DNA from: UBA1858 sp965262455
GTDB taxonomy: Bacteria > Pseudomonadota > Gammaproteobacteria > UBA4575
Length of the DNA: 64,000 nucleotides
NCBI GenBank assembly: GCA_965262455.1
Contig: CBDHFH010000002.1
Span: 62,001 to 126,000 of the forward strand
Reading direction: 5' to 3'
The translations under genes and the position numbers were made by a program. The stretch's first letter is position 1. Every line of letters begins with the position of its first letter. The notes under the pieces were generated by a model that was given only the letters and a program-made list of their open reading frames with translations, did no database searches and had not been told where the DNA came from. Positions 27,829-37,579 of the stretch are shown here, piece after piece.

Positions 27829-29712
27829 TTACGATTCAAACTCTTCAACTTTATGACCCTGCATCATTGAACGCACGCTACTATTCATGCGCCGCGCAAC
27901 ATAATCTTCACTTACACGCTCAAGAGATTTAATTGCTTGCTTTATTTCATCAGGGTTGTCAGTTGTATTTCTTATCTCTATGAGCGCATCTCGCTGAGAA
28001 GTAATTACTTTCATTTCACCAGCAGAGAGAAGTTGTTCGCCATCTTTAATTAAGGCTGCATTGAGCGCTTCAACTACTCGATCTGCTTCAACTTGTTCTT
28101 CACGCAGACTACGCGCAACCATATCCTGCTGTGCATTTTCCATGGACGCCTTTAGCATATTTTCAATTTCTGAATCACTCAAGCCATATGAAGGCTTCAC
28201 TTCAATACTGGCAGAAACACCTGTATTGACCTCTTTCGCACTCACACTTAGTAATCCATCCGCATCGACCTGAAAGGTCACTTTTATTTTTGCAGCACCC
28301 GCGACTAGTGGCGGCAGGCCGGTTAGATCGAAAGTGGCTAATGATCGACAATCAGCAACCAGCTCACGTTCCCCTTGCAACACATGCACACGCATGGCTG
28401 TTTGGCCATCTTTATAGGTAGTAAATTCCTGTGCACGTGCGACCGGGATTGTTGTATTTCGATCGATAATTTTTTCCACTAAACCACCCATCGTTTCTAT
28501 CCCTAGCGATAACGGGATGACATCCAATAGCAACATTTCATCACCAGGCTTATTGCCCGCTAAGATATCTGCTTGTATTGCGGCACCAATAGCAACGACG
28601 CGATCCGGATCAATATCTGCATGTGGTGATTTAGCAAAAAACGTTTCAACTTGTTTACGCACCATGGGCACACGCGTAGAGCCACCCACCATCACCACGG
28701 CAGAAACGTCATGTTTATCTATATCTGCGTCACGCAATGCACGACGACACGCCATAATCGTTTTTTTGATGTCGGCCTCAATCAGCTGTTCAAATGTGTC
28801 AACGTCCAACTCAACCGCATCATAACCTTCAATATTAATAATAGCCTTGGCTTGATGTGTTAATGTCTCTTTTGCCTGTCTTGCAGCAAACATGACGTGG
28901 CTCATAAGCAGCGGGTTTGCGACAATATCTTTGCCAGAGCTGGAAGCTTCTAATTTTTCAATTAACCAGTGTGCGATTGCCTGATCAAAATCATCACCGC
29001 CAAGCGCAGAATCACCACCGGTAGACATGACCTCAAAGACACCTTTGCGCAGTCGCAATATAGATACATCAAATGTCCCGCCACCGAGATCATAAACCGC
29101 GATGACACCTTCCGCCTCTTGATCCAACCCATACGCTATTGCTGCGGCAGTGGGCTCGTTTAACAAGCGAAAAATATTAAGGCCGGCTAATTTAGCCGCA
29201 TCTTTAGTGGCTTGACGCTGAGCGTCATCAAAATATGCCGGCACAGTAATGACCGCGCCAATTAAATCACCACCCAACGTTTTTTCAGCGCGATCTTTTA
29301 AGTTAGTAAGAATATCGGCAGAGATCTCTACTGCTGTTTTTGCACCGTGCGCTGTGTCAATACGGGGAACATGATGTTCAGAACCTGAAAATGTAAATGG
29401 GTTATATTCATTTGAGGCTTGAATATCTTCAACGGAGCGGCCTAACACCCGCTTTATAGAGGCAATCGTGTTGGCGGGATCTTTTGTGGCGCAATCAAGT
29501 GCTTTAGCACCCACTAATGGCGCTTGACCTGTTTGATAACAAACCACCGAAGGTAACAAGGTCGCACCCTCGCTATCGGATAATGTTTCAGCCACGCCAC
29601 TACGCACACTGGCAACTAGGGAGTTGGTTGTTCCTAGGTCAATACCCACTGCTAAGCGATGCTGATGCGGCGCAGTTGACATGCCTGGTTCTGATATTTG
29701 AAGTAACGCCAT
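27829..29712 (-). CDS. hscA: Fe-S cluster assembly chaperone HscA
   Basis: Hsp70-type ATPase that releases clusters from IscU. The 627 residues show the nucleotide-binding domain with GIDLGTTNSLVA, VPAYFDDAQRQATKDAA, LNEPTAAAIAYGLD, DLGGGTFDVSIL and VGGSTRVP, then the substrate-binding domain. Length and isc position separate it from DnaK (about 640 residues with a different tail). Its natural co-chaperone gene hscB lies 4 bases upstream. Confidence 0.97.
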   Translation of the reverse strand: MALLQISEPGMSTAPHQHRLAVGIDLGTTNSLVASVRSGVAETLSDSEGATLLPSVVCYQTGQAPLVGAKALDCATKDPANTIASIKRVLGRSVEDIQASNEYNPFTFSGSEHHVPRIDTAHGAKTAVEISADILTNLKDRAEKTLGGDLIGAVITVPAYFDDAQRQATKDAAKLAGLNIFRLLNEPTAAAIAYGLDQEAEGVIAVYDLGGGTFDVSILRLRKGVFEVMSTGGDSALGGDDFDQAIAHWLIEKLEASSSGKDIVANPLLMSHVMFAARQAKETLTHQAKAIINIEGYDAVELDVDTFEQLIEADIKKTIMACRRALRDADIDKHDVSAVVMVGGSTRVPMVRKQVETFFAKSPHADIDPDRVVAIGAAIQADILAGNKPGDEMLLLDVIPLSLGIETMGGLVEKIIDRNTTIPVARAQEFTTYKDGQTAMRVHVLQGERELVADCRSLATFDLTGLPPLVAGAAKIKVTFQVDADGLLSVSAKEVNTGVSASIEVKPSYGLSDSEIENMLKASMENAQQDMVARSLREEQVEADRVVEALNAALIKDGEQLLSAGEMKVITSQRDALIEIRNTTDNPDEIKQAIKSLERVSEDYVARRMNSSVRSMMQGHKVEEFES

Positions 29713-29716
29713 TGTC

Positions 29717-30260
29717 TTATATTAATTGATCTTCAAGCGTTTCTTGCTTTTGTTTGATTTGTTCTTGTAGGCGAGCAAAAAATTGTAGTTTAAGTACTAC
29801 TTCTTTAGCTTCAGGCCAACGTTGTTTAATATAATATTCCTGAAAAGCATCAATCAGTTTTGATTTATCACTTTTTGACTGACTGTTCAGCTCATCAAGA
29901 CAATCAAGAGGGTCAGCCTGCGCATCCACTTCATCAATTTTTTCGCGCAAACTCATTTGCGACATTAGAAACTCCATATCTTGAGTAGTATCTTTTTTCT
30001 GCATTGAAAGGCACATTTTGCAATTCCAACATATAGCGCGCTCGGGCCTGCTCATCACGCAGTGTCTTATAAGCTTCGTTGATAAAAGTTGTTGCTTGCA
30101 TGGCGATACGTTTTTGCTGTTCATCACTATCGACAAAGCGATCAGGGTGATATTCAGACTGCAATTGCTGATAGCGACGCACTAACTGGTCATCATCTAT
30201 GATAAACAATGCTTCGAGTCCGAATAGCTCAAAGTAATTACGCGAGAAGTCAAACGTCAT
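29717..30260 (-). pseudogene. hscB: Fe-S assembly J-domain co-chaperone, frameshifted
   Basis: Co-chaperone that delivers IscU to HscA. The J domain is intact (YHPDRF with the HPD triad). The frame breaks at the T6 run 29993-29998 (A6 in coding sense): frame one reads to VPFNAEK, and dropping one A continues as DTTQDMEFLMSQMSLREKIDE, the HscB C-terminal helices. Total length is 544 bases, one above a multiple of three; repaired, the protein is 180 residues (E. coli 171). Everything else in the isc cluster is intact, so a homopolymer sequencing error is the simplest explanation. A biological shift is less likely: the 0-frame codon after AAA is AGA, and a +1 slip would be needed. Confidence 0.88.
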
Positions 30261-30413
30261 AGTGAAAAAATATATTTTTGAATAATGAGGAGAAAGTTAT
30301 GCACGCATTATGTGGGAGCTTGGCTTGTAAGATGAAGCATGATTGCATCTAGCAAATGCGTTTGATGTCACTATTATTTACAATATTGCAGCGAACAAGT
30401 CAGTTTTCACATG

Positions 30414-30737
30414 CTACACAGTGAAACTTTCACCACACCCACATCTGTCTTTCTCATTAGGATTGTTAAATTTAAAGCCTTCATTAAGCCCTTCTTTAGC
30501 GAAATCTAACTCAGTGCCATCCAAATAAACAAGACTCTTGGGGTTGATTAACACTTTCACCCCATCTTGTTCAAATACTTCGTCCATGTCTTCAATTTCA
30601 TCGGCGAACTCAATGGTATATGCCATTCCGGAACATCCGGTTGTTTTAACACCCAAGCGCACACCCACGCCTTTCCCGCGTTTTGCGAGAAAGTTTTTTA
30701 CACGCTGCACAGCGCTATCTGTCAGTGAAATGGTCAT
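30414..30737 (-). CDS. iscA: A-type Fe-S carrier IscA
   Basis: Carrier that delivers Fe-S clusters to apoproteins. The 107 residues contain the three ligand cysteines of the family: TGCSGMAY and the C-terminal CGCGESF. About 150 bases without a gene separate it from hscB; nothing else is seen there. It follows iscU by 9 bases. Confidence 0.97.
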   Translation of the reverse strand: MTISLTDSAVQRVKNFLAKRGKGVGVRLGVKTTGCSGMAYTIEFADEIEDMDEVFEQDGVKVLINPKSLVYLDGTELDFAKEGLNEGFKFNNPNEKDRCGCGESFTV

Positions 30738-30746
30738 ATAAATTTG

Positions 30747-31148
30747 TTAAGCAGATTTCTTTTCGGCAACACTTTGTTTACTTTGGTAATCAGTTATTGC
30801 TGCACGTATGGCGTCTTCAGCTAACACAGAACAATGAATTTTCACTGGCGGCAGGGCAAGCTCTTCAGCAATATCTGAGTTTTTAATTTCACTCGCCTCA
30901 TCAAGTGTCTTTCCTTTAACCCATTCTGTTAACAAGCTAGATGATGCAATCGCTGAACCACATCCATAGGTTTTAAATTTTGCATCTTCAATTACGCCAC
31001 TGTCGTTAACTTGAATTTGCAATTTCATTACATCGCCACATGCAGGTGCACCCACCATGCCAGTACCTACACTTGTTGAATCTTTATCCAATGTACCAAC
31101 GTTACGTGGATTCTCGTAGTGATCTAGGACTTTTTCTCCGTATGACAT
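30747..31148 (-). CDS. iscU: Fe-S scaffold protein IscU
   Basis: Scaffold on which IscS builds clusters. The 133 residues hold the three cysteines and the Asp that control cluster release (APACGD, TYGCGSAIA, KIHCSVLAEDA). The LPPVKIHC loop is the HscA recognition motif, so the HscA/HscB route is expected to function. Confidence 0.98.
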   Translation of the reverse strand: MSYGEKVLDHYENPRNVGTLDKDSTSVGTGMVGAPACGDVMKLQIQVNDSGVIEDAKFKTYGCGSAIASSSLLTEWVKGKTLDEASEIKNSDIAEELALPPVKIHCSVLAEDAIRAAITDYQSKQSVAEKKSA

Positions 31149-31192
31149 TTTATTTGACTCCTTATATTAAATGCTCAATATAAATTATTTAC

Positions 31193-32416
31193 TTAATGTG
31201 CGGCCCATTCGATAGACTTCAAGTCCACACCCTCTTTATACATATCCCATAGCGGTGACAAATCTCGTAATTTACTTACTGCCTTACGAATCACCTCAAT
31301 TGCATGATCAACATCTTTTTCAGTTGTAAAGCGACCAATACTGAAACGTAGTGAGCTATGCGCTAGCTCATCATCACGGCCTAAAGCTCTTAGAACATAA
31401 CTTGGTTCCAAAGAAGCACTGGTGCAAGCCGAACCTGAGGAGATGGCAATATCTTTCAGCGCCATAATCAGGCTTTCACCTTCAACGAAGTTAAAACTCA
31501 TATTTAAGTTATGTGGAACGCGCTGCTCTATATCACCATTAATGTAGACTTCTTCAATGTCTTTTAGACCCTCTAACAAGCGGTCACGCAACATGCGAAT
31601 ACGCTCATTTTCAGTTGCCATTTCTTCTTTAGCAATCCTAAATGCCTCCCCCATACCAACGATTTGATGTGTTGGTAATGTGCCGGACCGCATACCACGC
31701 TCATGTCCACCACCATGCATTTGCGCTTCAATTCTTACTCGCGGCTTGCGACAAACATAAAGCGCGCCAATCCCTTTGGGACCATATGTCTTATGAGCTG
31801 AAAAACTCATTAGATCTACTTGCATGTCTTTAACATCAATAGGCACTTTACCTGGGCTCTGTGCGGCATCTACATGAAAAATAATTTTCTTCTCGCGGGC
31901 AATTGCACCTATTGCTTTAATATCTTGGACCACGCCGATTTCGTTATTCACATGCATAACTGATATAAGCACGGTATCGTCACGAATAGCGGCCTTGAGC
32001 TTGTCTAAATCAACCAAACCATTTGACTCAGGCTCAAGATAGGTGACTTCAAACCCTTCTCGCTCTAATTGACGACAGGTATCGAGTACTGCTTTGTGCT
32101 CTGTTTTAAGAGTAATAATATGCTTGCCATTTTTACTGTAAAAATGTGCGGCACCTTTAATGGCAAGATTATTAGATTCGGTTGCACCGCTTGTCCAAAT
32201 AATCTCTTTTGGATCTGCGTTAACTAAAGCAGCAACATTCGCTCTGGCATTTTCAACCGCTTCTTCCGCTTTCCAACCAAATTCATGACTGCGTGAAGCA
32301 GGATTACCGAAATTACCCTCATTGGTTAAGCACTCCATCATTGCAGAAGCAACTCGTGGGTCTACGGGCGTTGTTGCACTGTAATCTAGATAGATTGGTA
32401 GTTTTAAATTACTCAC
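31193..32416 (-). CDS. iscS: Cysteine desulfurase IscS
   Basis: PLP enzyme that takes sulfur from cysteine for Fe-S clusters and tRNA thiolation. The 407 residues show the PLP lysine in SFSAHKTYGPKG, the catalytic Cys in SGSACTSASLEPSYVL and the start PIYLDYSATTPVDPRV. A complete gene, 45 bases after iscR. Confidence 0.98.
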   Translation of the reverse strand: MSNLKLPIYLDYSATTPVDPRVASAMMECLTNEGNFGNPASRSHEFGWKAEEAVENARANVAALVNADPKEIIWTSGATESNNLAIKGAAHFYSKNGKHIITLKTEHKAVLDTCRQLEREGFEVTYLEPESNGLVDLDKLKAAIRDDTVLISVMHVNNEIGVVQDIKAIGAIAREKKIIFHVDAAQSPGKVPIDVKDMQVDLMSFSAHKTYGPKGIGALYVCRKPRVRIEAQMHGGGHERGMRSGTLPTHQIVGMGEAFRIAKEEMATENERIRMLRDRLLEGLKDIEEVYINGDIEQRVPHNLNMSFNFVEGESLIMALKDIAISSGSACTSASLEPSYVLRALGRDDELAHSSLRFSIGRFTTEKDVDHAIEVIRKAVSKLRDLSPLWDMYKEGVDLKSIEWAAH

Positions 32417-32461
32417 AGATACGTTCCTTTAAATGTTATTCATCACAATAAAACAAAGCAC

Positions 32462-32947
32462 TTATGCATTTTCATTAGCAGTTTGAAAATCTACACGTTG
32501 CTCTGTATTAAGCATGCGATCTTGGCGCTCGGCCACTTCAACCACACGCTGTTTATTAATTGCATCTTCCAATGTAATACCTGATAGAAATACATGTATT
32601 TGTGAACTCAGTTCTTCCCACAACTCATGAGTTAGACAGCGTTGTTGATTTTGGCAGTCAGCATTTCCACCGCAGCGAGTGGCATCAACATTCTCATCGA
32701 CCGATGTGATAATATCTGCAATCACTATCTGACTAGCATCACGTGCCAGTTTATAGCCTCCACCTGGCCCACGTGTACTGGCAACTAACTCTTTACGACG
32801 CATGCGGCCAAAAAGTTGCTCGAGGTACGATAGTGATATACCTTGTCGTTCAGAGATATCACTGAGTGATACTGGTCCACTCGATTGATGTATTGCTACA
32901 TCGAACATTGCAGTCACTGCATATCTGCCTTTGGTACTGAGTTTCAT
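32462..32947 (-). CDS. iscR: Fe-S-sensing transcription regulator IscR
   Basis: Rrf2-family repressor that senses cluster status. The 161 residues contain the winged helix (about 1-80, MKLSTKGRYAVTAMFDVA) and the three cluster cysteines in ATRCGGNADCQNQQRC, followed by the LTHELWEEL segment with the histidine ligand. A type 1 IscR site and a promoter lie directly upstream, giving the usual autorepression of the operon. Confidence 0.98.
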   Translation of the reverse strand: MKLSTKGRYAVTAMFDVAIHQSSGPVSLSDISERQGISLSYLEQLFGRMRRKELVASTRGPGGGYKLARDASQIVIADIITSVDENVDATRCGGNADCQNQQRCLTHELWEELSSQIHVFLSGITLEDAINKQRVVEVAERQDRMLNTEQRVDFQTANENA

Positions 32948-32976
32948 TATTTATCATCCGTTACTTGATGGTCAGT

Positions 32977-33010
32977 AGAATACCAATACCCGACTAATTT
33001 TATCAAGTAT
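32977..33010 (-). promoter_or_regulatory. iscR promoter with type 1 IscR-binding site
   Basis: Bases 32986-33010, read on the minus strand, run ATACTTGATAAAATT then AGTCGGGTAT. I count 23 of 25 matches to the type 1 IscR consensus as I recall it, the two mismatches being in the left GACT. A sigma-70-like -35 TTGATA (33006-33001) and -10 TATTCT (32982-32977) are 18 bases apart and overlap the site, so bound holo-IscR would block polymerase. The start codon is about 30 bases downstream. Confidence 0.82.
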
Positions 33011-33071
33011 TTCTAACGGGTTACATGTACACCCCCAAGATGATTGATTTCTTAATGAAAATTTATATAAC

Positions 33072-33809
33072 CTACTGTTTTATAACAGATTTTAATATAC
33101 CTCTCATAATATTGATTTCTTCTTTACTTAACTGCGCCCGGTCAAATAAGCGTCTAAGCTTTCTCTGTACAGGGACCGGATTGGCCGCATCAAGAAACTC
33201 TATTTTGTTCAATGCCTGCCATAAATGATCATAAAAGCCTTCTCTCTCAGCCACGGGCGCAAGTGCATGTGACTGGTCTGGCTGCTTGCTGGCAAGCGCA
33301 TCGCCCGTAACTGACGCGCTGTACCACTCATAACACAGCACTTGGATCGCGGCAGCGATATTCAGTGATCCATAATCAGGATTAGAAGGAATCGTGCACA
33401 CTGCGTTGCACAGGTCGAGTTCTTCATTGCTCAGCCCATTACGTTCGCGTCCAAACACCCAGGCGACTTGTAGCCCACGGTACTCGTTCATCATCTGCGC
33501 AACCAATTGTTTAGGATTGACCACAGGTGCGGACAATTTCCTTGATCGCGCTGTAATGCCAACAACAATTTGGCAGTCAGTGATTGCTTCAGTTAAGACT
33601 TCATGTAGCTGTGCCTTTTCGAGCAGATCGGCAGCACCCGATGAACGCGCAAATGCGACAGGGTCAGGAAAGGTCTGCGGAGCGACCAACATTAGCTCAC
33701 TTAGACCCATGGTTTTCATCGCACGTGCCGCCGCACCAATGTTGCCAGGGTGCGAAGTTTCCACCATGATTATTCTGGGTGGCAAAATTTCATTAGGTAT
33801 ATTATTCAT
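33072..33809 (-). CDS. trmJ: tRNA (Cm32/Um32) methyltransferase
   Basis: SPOUT-class enzyme that 2'-O-methylates position 32 of tRNA. The 245 residues show the knot motifs ETSHPGNIGAAARAMKTMGL, VFGRERNGLSNEEL and GSLNIAAAIQVLCYE. Next to iscR and divergent from suhB, the common arrangement in this class. Confidence 0.96.
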   Translation of the reverse strand: MNNIPNEILPPRIIMVETSHPGNIGAAARAMKTMGLSELMLVAPQTFPDPVAFARSSGAADLLEKAQLHEVLTEAITDCQIVVGITARSRKLSAPVVNPKQLVAQMMNEYRGLQVAWVFGRERNGLSNEELDLCNAVCTIPSNPDYGSLNIAAAIQVLCYEWYSASVTGDALASKQPDQSHALAPVAEREGFYDHLWQALNKIEFLDAANPVPVQRKLRRLFDRAQLSKEEINIMRGILKSVIKQ

Positions 33810-33888
33810 AGCAAAGATTATAAAGCTTACAAATTCATTGGCGTCTGCTACTCTTTGCCGCCAATCTTAACCGCATTAACTAATTATT

Positions 33889-34677
33889 ATGAAACCTGCG
33901 TTAAACATTGCAGTCAGCGCTGCGCGTGCTGCTGGCCAAGTGATTCTGCGTAATATGAATCGTCTGCCTAATCTTAAAATTCATACTAAGAGTACTAATG
34001 ACTTTGTTAGCGAGGTAGACCATCAAGCTGAACAATCAATTATAGCTACTATACAAAAAGCTTACCCTAGTCACGCAATCCTTGCTGAGGAATCCGGTGC
34101 GCATGCAGGCGATGAATGCGAATGGATCATCGACCCACTTGATGGAACCACAAATTATTTACATGGGATCCCACAGTTTAGTGTGTCAATCGCAATGCGA
34201 GAGAAAAACAAATTGCAACTGGCTGTTGTGTATGACCCATTAAAAGAAGAACTATTTTGCGCAACACGTGGGGATGGCGCAACTCTGAATAACCGCCGTA
34301 TACGCGTGAGTAAACAGCGCGAATTAAGCGGAAGTTTAATTGGCACAGGTTTACCCTATCGCGCCGACCAACAATTAGACATTTATCTTGCCACCTTAAA
34401 AGCGTTACTAGAAAAAACATCTGGCATACGCCGCGCAGGCTCGGCTGCCCTTGATCTCGCCTATGTCGCTGCTGGCCGTTTTGATGGTTTCTGGGAATTT
34501 GGTTTAAATCAGTGGGATATTGCTGCTGGTATTTTATTGATTCAAGAAGCTGGCGGCATAGTGAGTGATCCGGAGGGTGGACATGACTATCTAGAATCTG
34601 GCGATCTAGTGGCAGCAAATTCTCTGTTATACAAGCCCCTAATTACCACTTTAAATACTGCCATGAAGTCAGTTTAA
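33889..34677 (+). CDS. suhB: Inositol-1-monophosphatase family protein SuhB
   Basis: Mg-dependent phosphatase; in E. coli SuhB also acts in rRNA antitermination. The 262 residues contain the metal site EES then IDPLDGTTNYLHGIPQFSVSIA and the second motif WDIAAGILLIQEAGG. Divergent from trmJ by 79 bases; tail-to-tail with secF, 4 bases apart. Confidence 0.96.
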   Translation: MKPALNIAVSAARAAGQVILRNMNRLPNLKIHTKSTNDFVSEVDHQAEQSIIATIQKAYPSHAILAEESGAHAGDECEWIIDPLDGTTNYLHGIPQFSVSIAMREKNKLQLAVVYDPLKEELFCATRGDGATLNNRRIRVSKQRELSGSLIGTGLPYRADQQLDIYLATLKALLEKTSGIRRAGSAALDLAYVAAGRFDGFWEFGLNQWDIAAGILLIQEAGGIVSDPEGGHDYLESGDLVAANSLLYKPLITTLNTAMKSV

Positions 34678-34681
34678 TTAA

Positions 34682-35614
34682 CTAAGGCATTTCATCCAGT
34701 TCTGCAGTATCTTTTTCATCTGGAATCATATCTTGTACGGTCACGTTAAGTAGCACTAACATCGAGCTTGCGATATAAATTGAAGAATACGTACCGACAA
34801 TCACCCCAACAATTAATGCCAGCGCGAACGAATGTATTACTTCACCGCCGATAAAAAATAACGCAAACAACACAAGCAAGGTTGTTAATGATGTCACTAA
34901 GGTGCGCGAAATGGTTTGATTAATTGACCCATTGATGACTTCCAACGGAGTGGCTTTGCGCATTCGCCTGAAGTTTTCTCTGATGCGGTCGAACACAACA
35001 ATAGTGTCATTCAAGCTATAACCGATCACTGCTAATACAGCAGCCAATACTGTCAAATCAAACGGAGCCTGGGTAACAGAGAAAAAACCCACAGTAACAA
35101 TTACATCGTGCACTAACGCAGCAACCGCGCCAAAAGAAAAGCGATATTCAAAGCGCAATGCAACGTAAATAAGAATTCCAAACAAGGCATATAGAACTGC
35201 TAAGCCACCATCATCGCGCAGTTCCTCACCCACTTGTGGGCCGACAAATTCTACTCGACGCATATCGGGCTCACCAGTCACGCTGAGCGCGGCCAATACC
35301 TGGTTACTTAACTCTGATGCATTTTCATTATCCGTGGATGGCAAGCGGATTAACACATCTTTAGCGGTACCAAAATGTTGCACGATTGCATCATTGAATG
35401 ACTCAATTTCTAATGCAGTGCGTATTGCATCTAGCTCTACCGCTTCGGGGAAGCCGACTTCAACTAGTGTTCCGCCGGTAAAATCAATACCGAGATTAAG
35501 TCCGCGCGTGGCGAGTGATGCGATAGAAACAATTATTAGAATTGCAGATATAACCCATGCAATCTTGCTTTTACCAAGAAAGTTAATATTTAAAGAAGAG
35601 CTAATTAGTTGCAT
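34682..35614 (-). CDS. secF: Protein translocase subunit SecF
   Basis: Partner of SecD in the proton-driven late step of Sec export. The 310 residues have six membrane segments; FTGGTLVEVGF precedes the periplasmic domain and the VIGYSLNDTIVVFDRIREN motif is diagnostic. It starts 3 bases after secD. Confidence 0.97.
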   Translation of the reverse strand: MQLISSSLNINFLGKSKIAWVISAILIIVSIASLATRGLNLGIDFTGGTLVEVGFPEAVELDAIRTALEIESFNDAIVQHFGTAKDVLIRLPSTDNENASELSNQVLAALSVTGEPDMRRVEFVGPQVGEELRDDGGLAVLYALFGILIYVALRFEYRFSFGAVAALVHDVIVTVGFFSVTQAPFDLTVLAAVLAVIGYSLNDTIVVFDRIRENFRRMRKATPLEVINGSINQTISRTLVTSLTTLLVLFALFFIGGEVIHSFALALIVGVIVGTYSSIYIASSMLVLLNVTVQDMIPDEKDTAELDEMP

Positions 35615-35617
35615 AGT

Positions 35618-37486
35618 CTATATCGCCAATTGTGGCGCCTTTTTATTTCCATAGATCAAATTGATGATTGCGCGTGTACCCATGATCGCGGTTAACATTG
35701 AGCACGCAATACCGATAGACAAGGTGACAGCAAATCCCTTGATTGGACCAGTACCAAATGTAAATAGTACAACTGCGGCGATCAAGGTCGTCACGTTGGC
35801 ATCTGCGATTGTGCTGAGGGCTTTGGCATAACCCGAGTGAATGCTTGCTTGCGGTGAATTACCATTGCGCAATTCTTCTCTGATACGCTCAAATATGAGT
35901 ACATTTGCATCCACCGCCATACCCACGGTTAAAACTATGCCGGCAATACCAGGCAATGTCAGAGTAGCGCCAGGGATCATTGATAAAATAGCAATGATCA
36001 TTACCAGATTCACAATTAAGGCAATATCAGCAACGATACCAAACACACGATAGTAGACCACCATAAATATCATTACTAAAATCATACCGAGTATGACTGA
36101 ACGCTTGCCTTGATCAATATTTTGTTGTCCAAGACTTGGCCCAACCGTTCTTTCCTCAATAATGCTCATTGGCGCAGCTAGCGCACCAGCTCGCAATAAA
36201 AGCGCTAGATTTCGCGCTTCTCGTGTTGAGTCTAACCCGGTAATTTGGAAACGATGACTAAGTTCGTCTTGAATACGCGCAATGTTAATGACTTCTTCAA
36301 TTTTGCGTGTACGCGACTTTAATTCACCATTTTCATCTTTATAGTATTCAGTTTTATTTTCAATGAATACTACCGCCATCAGACGCTTAATGTTATCACC
36401 AGTGATTTTCCTGAATTTCCTCGCCCCTTCACCATCGAGGTTGATAAACACTGCAGGGCCGGCAGTATCTTGATCTATTCCGGACGCGGCGTCAGTGATG
36501 TATTCGCCTTCGAGTTTGGGTTTTCTCTTGAGTAACACAGGCGTGCCATTACGCTCGAAATAGAGTTTATCGCCAATGGGGATTTGACCACTTTGCTGCG
36601 CTGCAAAGGCATCTTCTTGTTCATCAACAATGCGAAACTCAAGTGTCGCAGTTGCACCTAATATATTCTTTGCCTGCGTGGTATCTTGCACACCGGGAAG
36701 TTGAACAACAATTCGATCAATGCCTTGACGTTGAATGACTGGCTCTGCAACACCTAATTCATTCACTCGCTTACGTAACGTGGTTGTGTTTTGTTGAACA
36801 GCAAAGGTTTGTAATTCCTGTTTTGCCGCATCTTTAAAGACTGCATTTAATGCGAAGCCTTTATCGGCATTCACTTCTACAAAGTCTAAGTCCGCACGGA
36901 AGGTATCTTTTAACTCGTTTAGTCCTAGCTGAAAATTTTCTTGATCACGGAATTTAACTGTAATCAGCTCACCATTATGGTCAACTGAGATATAGCGAAC
37001 TTTGTTTTCTCGCAACAGCGTTCGAAATTCACCTTCATAACGATCAAGCGCTTTTTGCACGGCCGCATTCATATCAACTTGCAAGAGAAAATGAACGCCA
37101 CCACGTAAATCTAAACCTAAGCTCATTGGGCTTGCATTTAACGCTCTCAACCAACCGGGCACTGCAGGTGCCAGGTTAAGTGCGACAATATGTTGTGAAT
37201 CTAATGAACCCTTGAGTTCATCTACAGCAATTAGTTGCGTGTCTGTGTCGTTAAATCGAATCAGCATTTGTCCTGATTCGTCCACTTCAATTGATTTACT
37301 AGACAGCTCTTTTTCACTTAATAATGTTTCAATTTGCGTTTGCAAGCCAGCAGGCAATTCACCGCTATCATGAGAAATTTGAACTGATGGGTCTTCTGGA
37401 AATAAATTTGGTAACGCGTAGATAATTGCAATCAGCAAAATGCCTAGCAACATTGCATTTTTCCAAAATGGATAATGATTTAGCAT
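35618..37486 (-). CDS. secD: Protein translocase subunit SecD
   Basis: RND-type membrane protein of the Sec accessory complex. The 622 residues start with a membrane helix, then a large periplasmic domain containing SLGLDLRGGVHFLLQVD, and five C-terminal helices with GMAVDANVLIFERIREEL carrying the conserved Asp. Complete. Confidence 0.98.
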   Translation of the reverse strand: MLNHYPFWKNAMLLGILLIAIIYALPNLFPEDPSVQISHDSGELPAGLQTQIETLLSEKELSSKSIEVDESGQMLIRFNDTDTQLIAVDELKGSLDSQHIVALNLAPAVPGWLRALNASPMSLGLDLRGGVHFLLQVDMNAAVQKALDRYEGEFRTLLRENKVRYISVDHNGELITVKFRDQENFQLGLNELKDTFRADLDFVEVNADKGFALNAVFKDAAKQELQTFAVQQNTTTLRKRVNELGVAEPVIQRQGIDRIVVQLPGVQDTTQAKNILGATATLEFRIVDEQEDAFAAQQSGQIPIGDKLYFERNGTPVLLKRKPKLEGEYITDAASGIDQDTAGPAVFINLDGEGARKFRKITGDNIKRLMAVVFIENKTEYYKDENGELKSRTRKIEEVINIARIQDELSHRFQITGLDSTREARNLALLLRAGALAAPMSIIEERTVGPSLGQQNIDQGKRSVILGMILVMIFMVVYYRVFGIVADIALIVNLVMIIAILSMIPGATLTLPGIAGIVLTVGMAVDANVLIFERIREELRNGNSPQASIHSGYAKALSTIADANVTTLIAAVVLFTFGTGPIKGFAVTLSIGIACSMLTAIMGTRAIINLIYGNKKAPQLAI

Positions 37487-37579
37487 GTGAATTTCTCAGT
37501 ACGTACGTGATAGATCGAGAAGAAAGTTTAAATGTTATTGAGTGAGCTTCGACTTTGAATTAAATGAATTTGTCGGGTG

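Noticed and set aside
29993..29998. A6 run as a canonical -1 programmed frameshift site.
   Set aside because: The shift needed is +1, and the A-AAA-AAG heptamer is not in the right phase.
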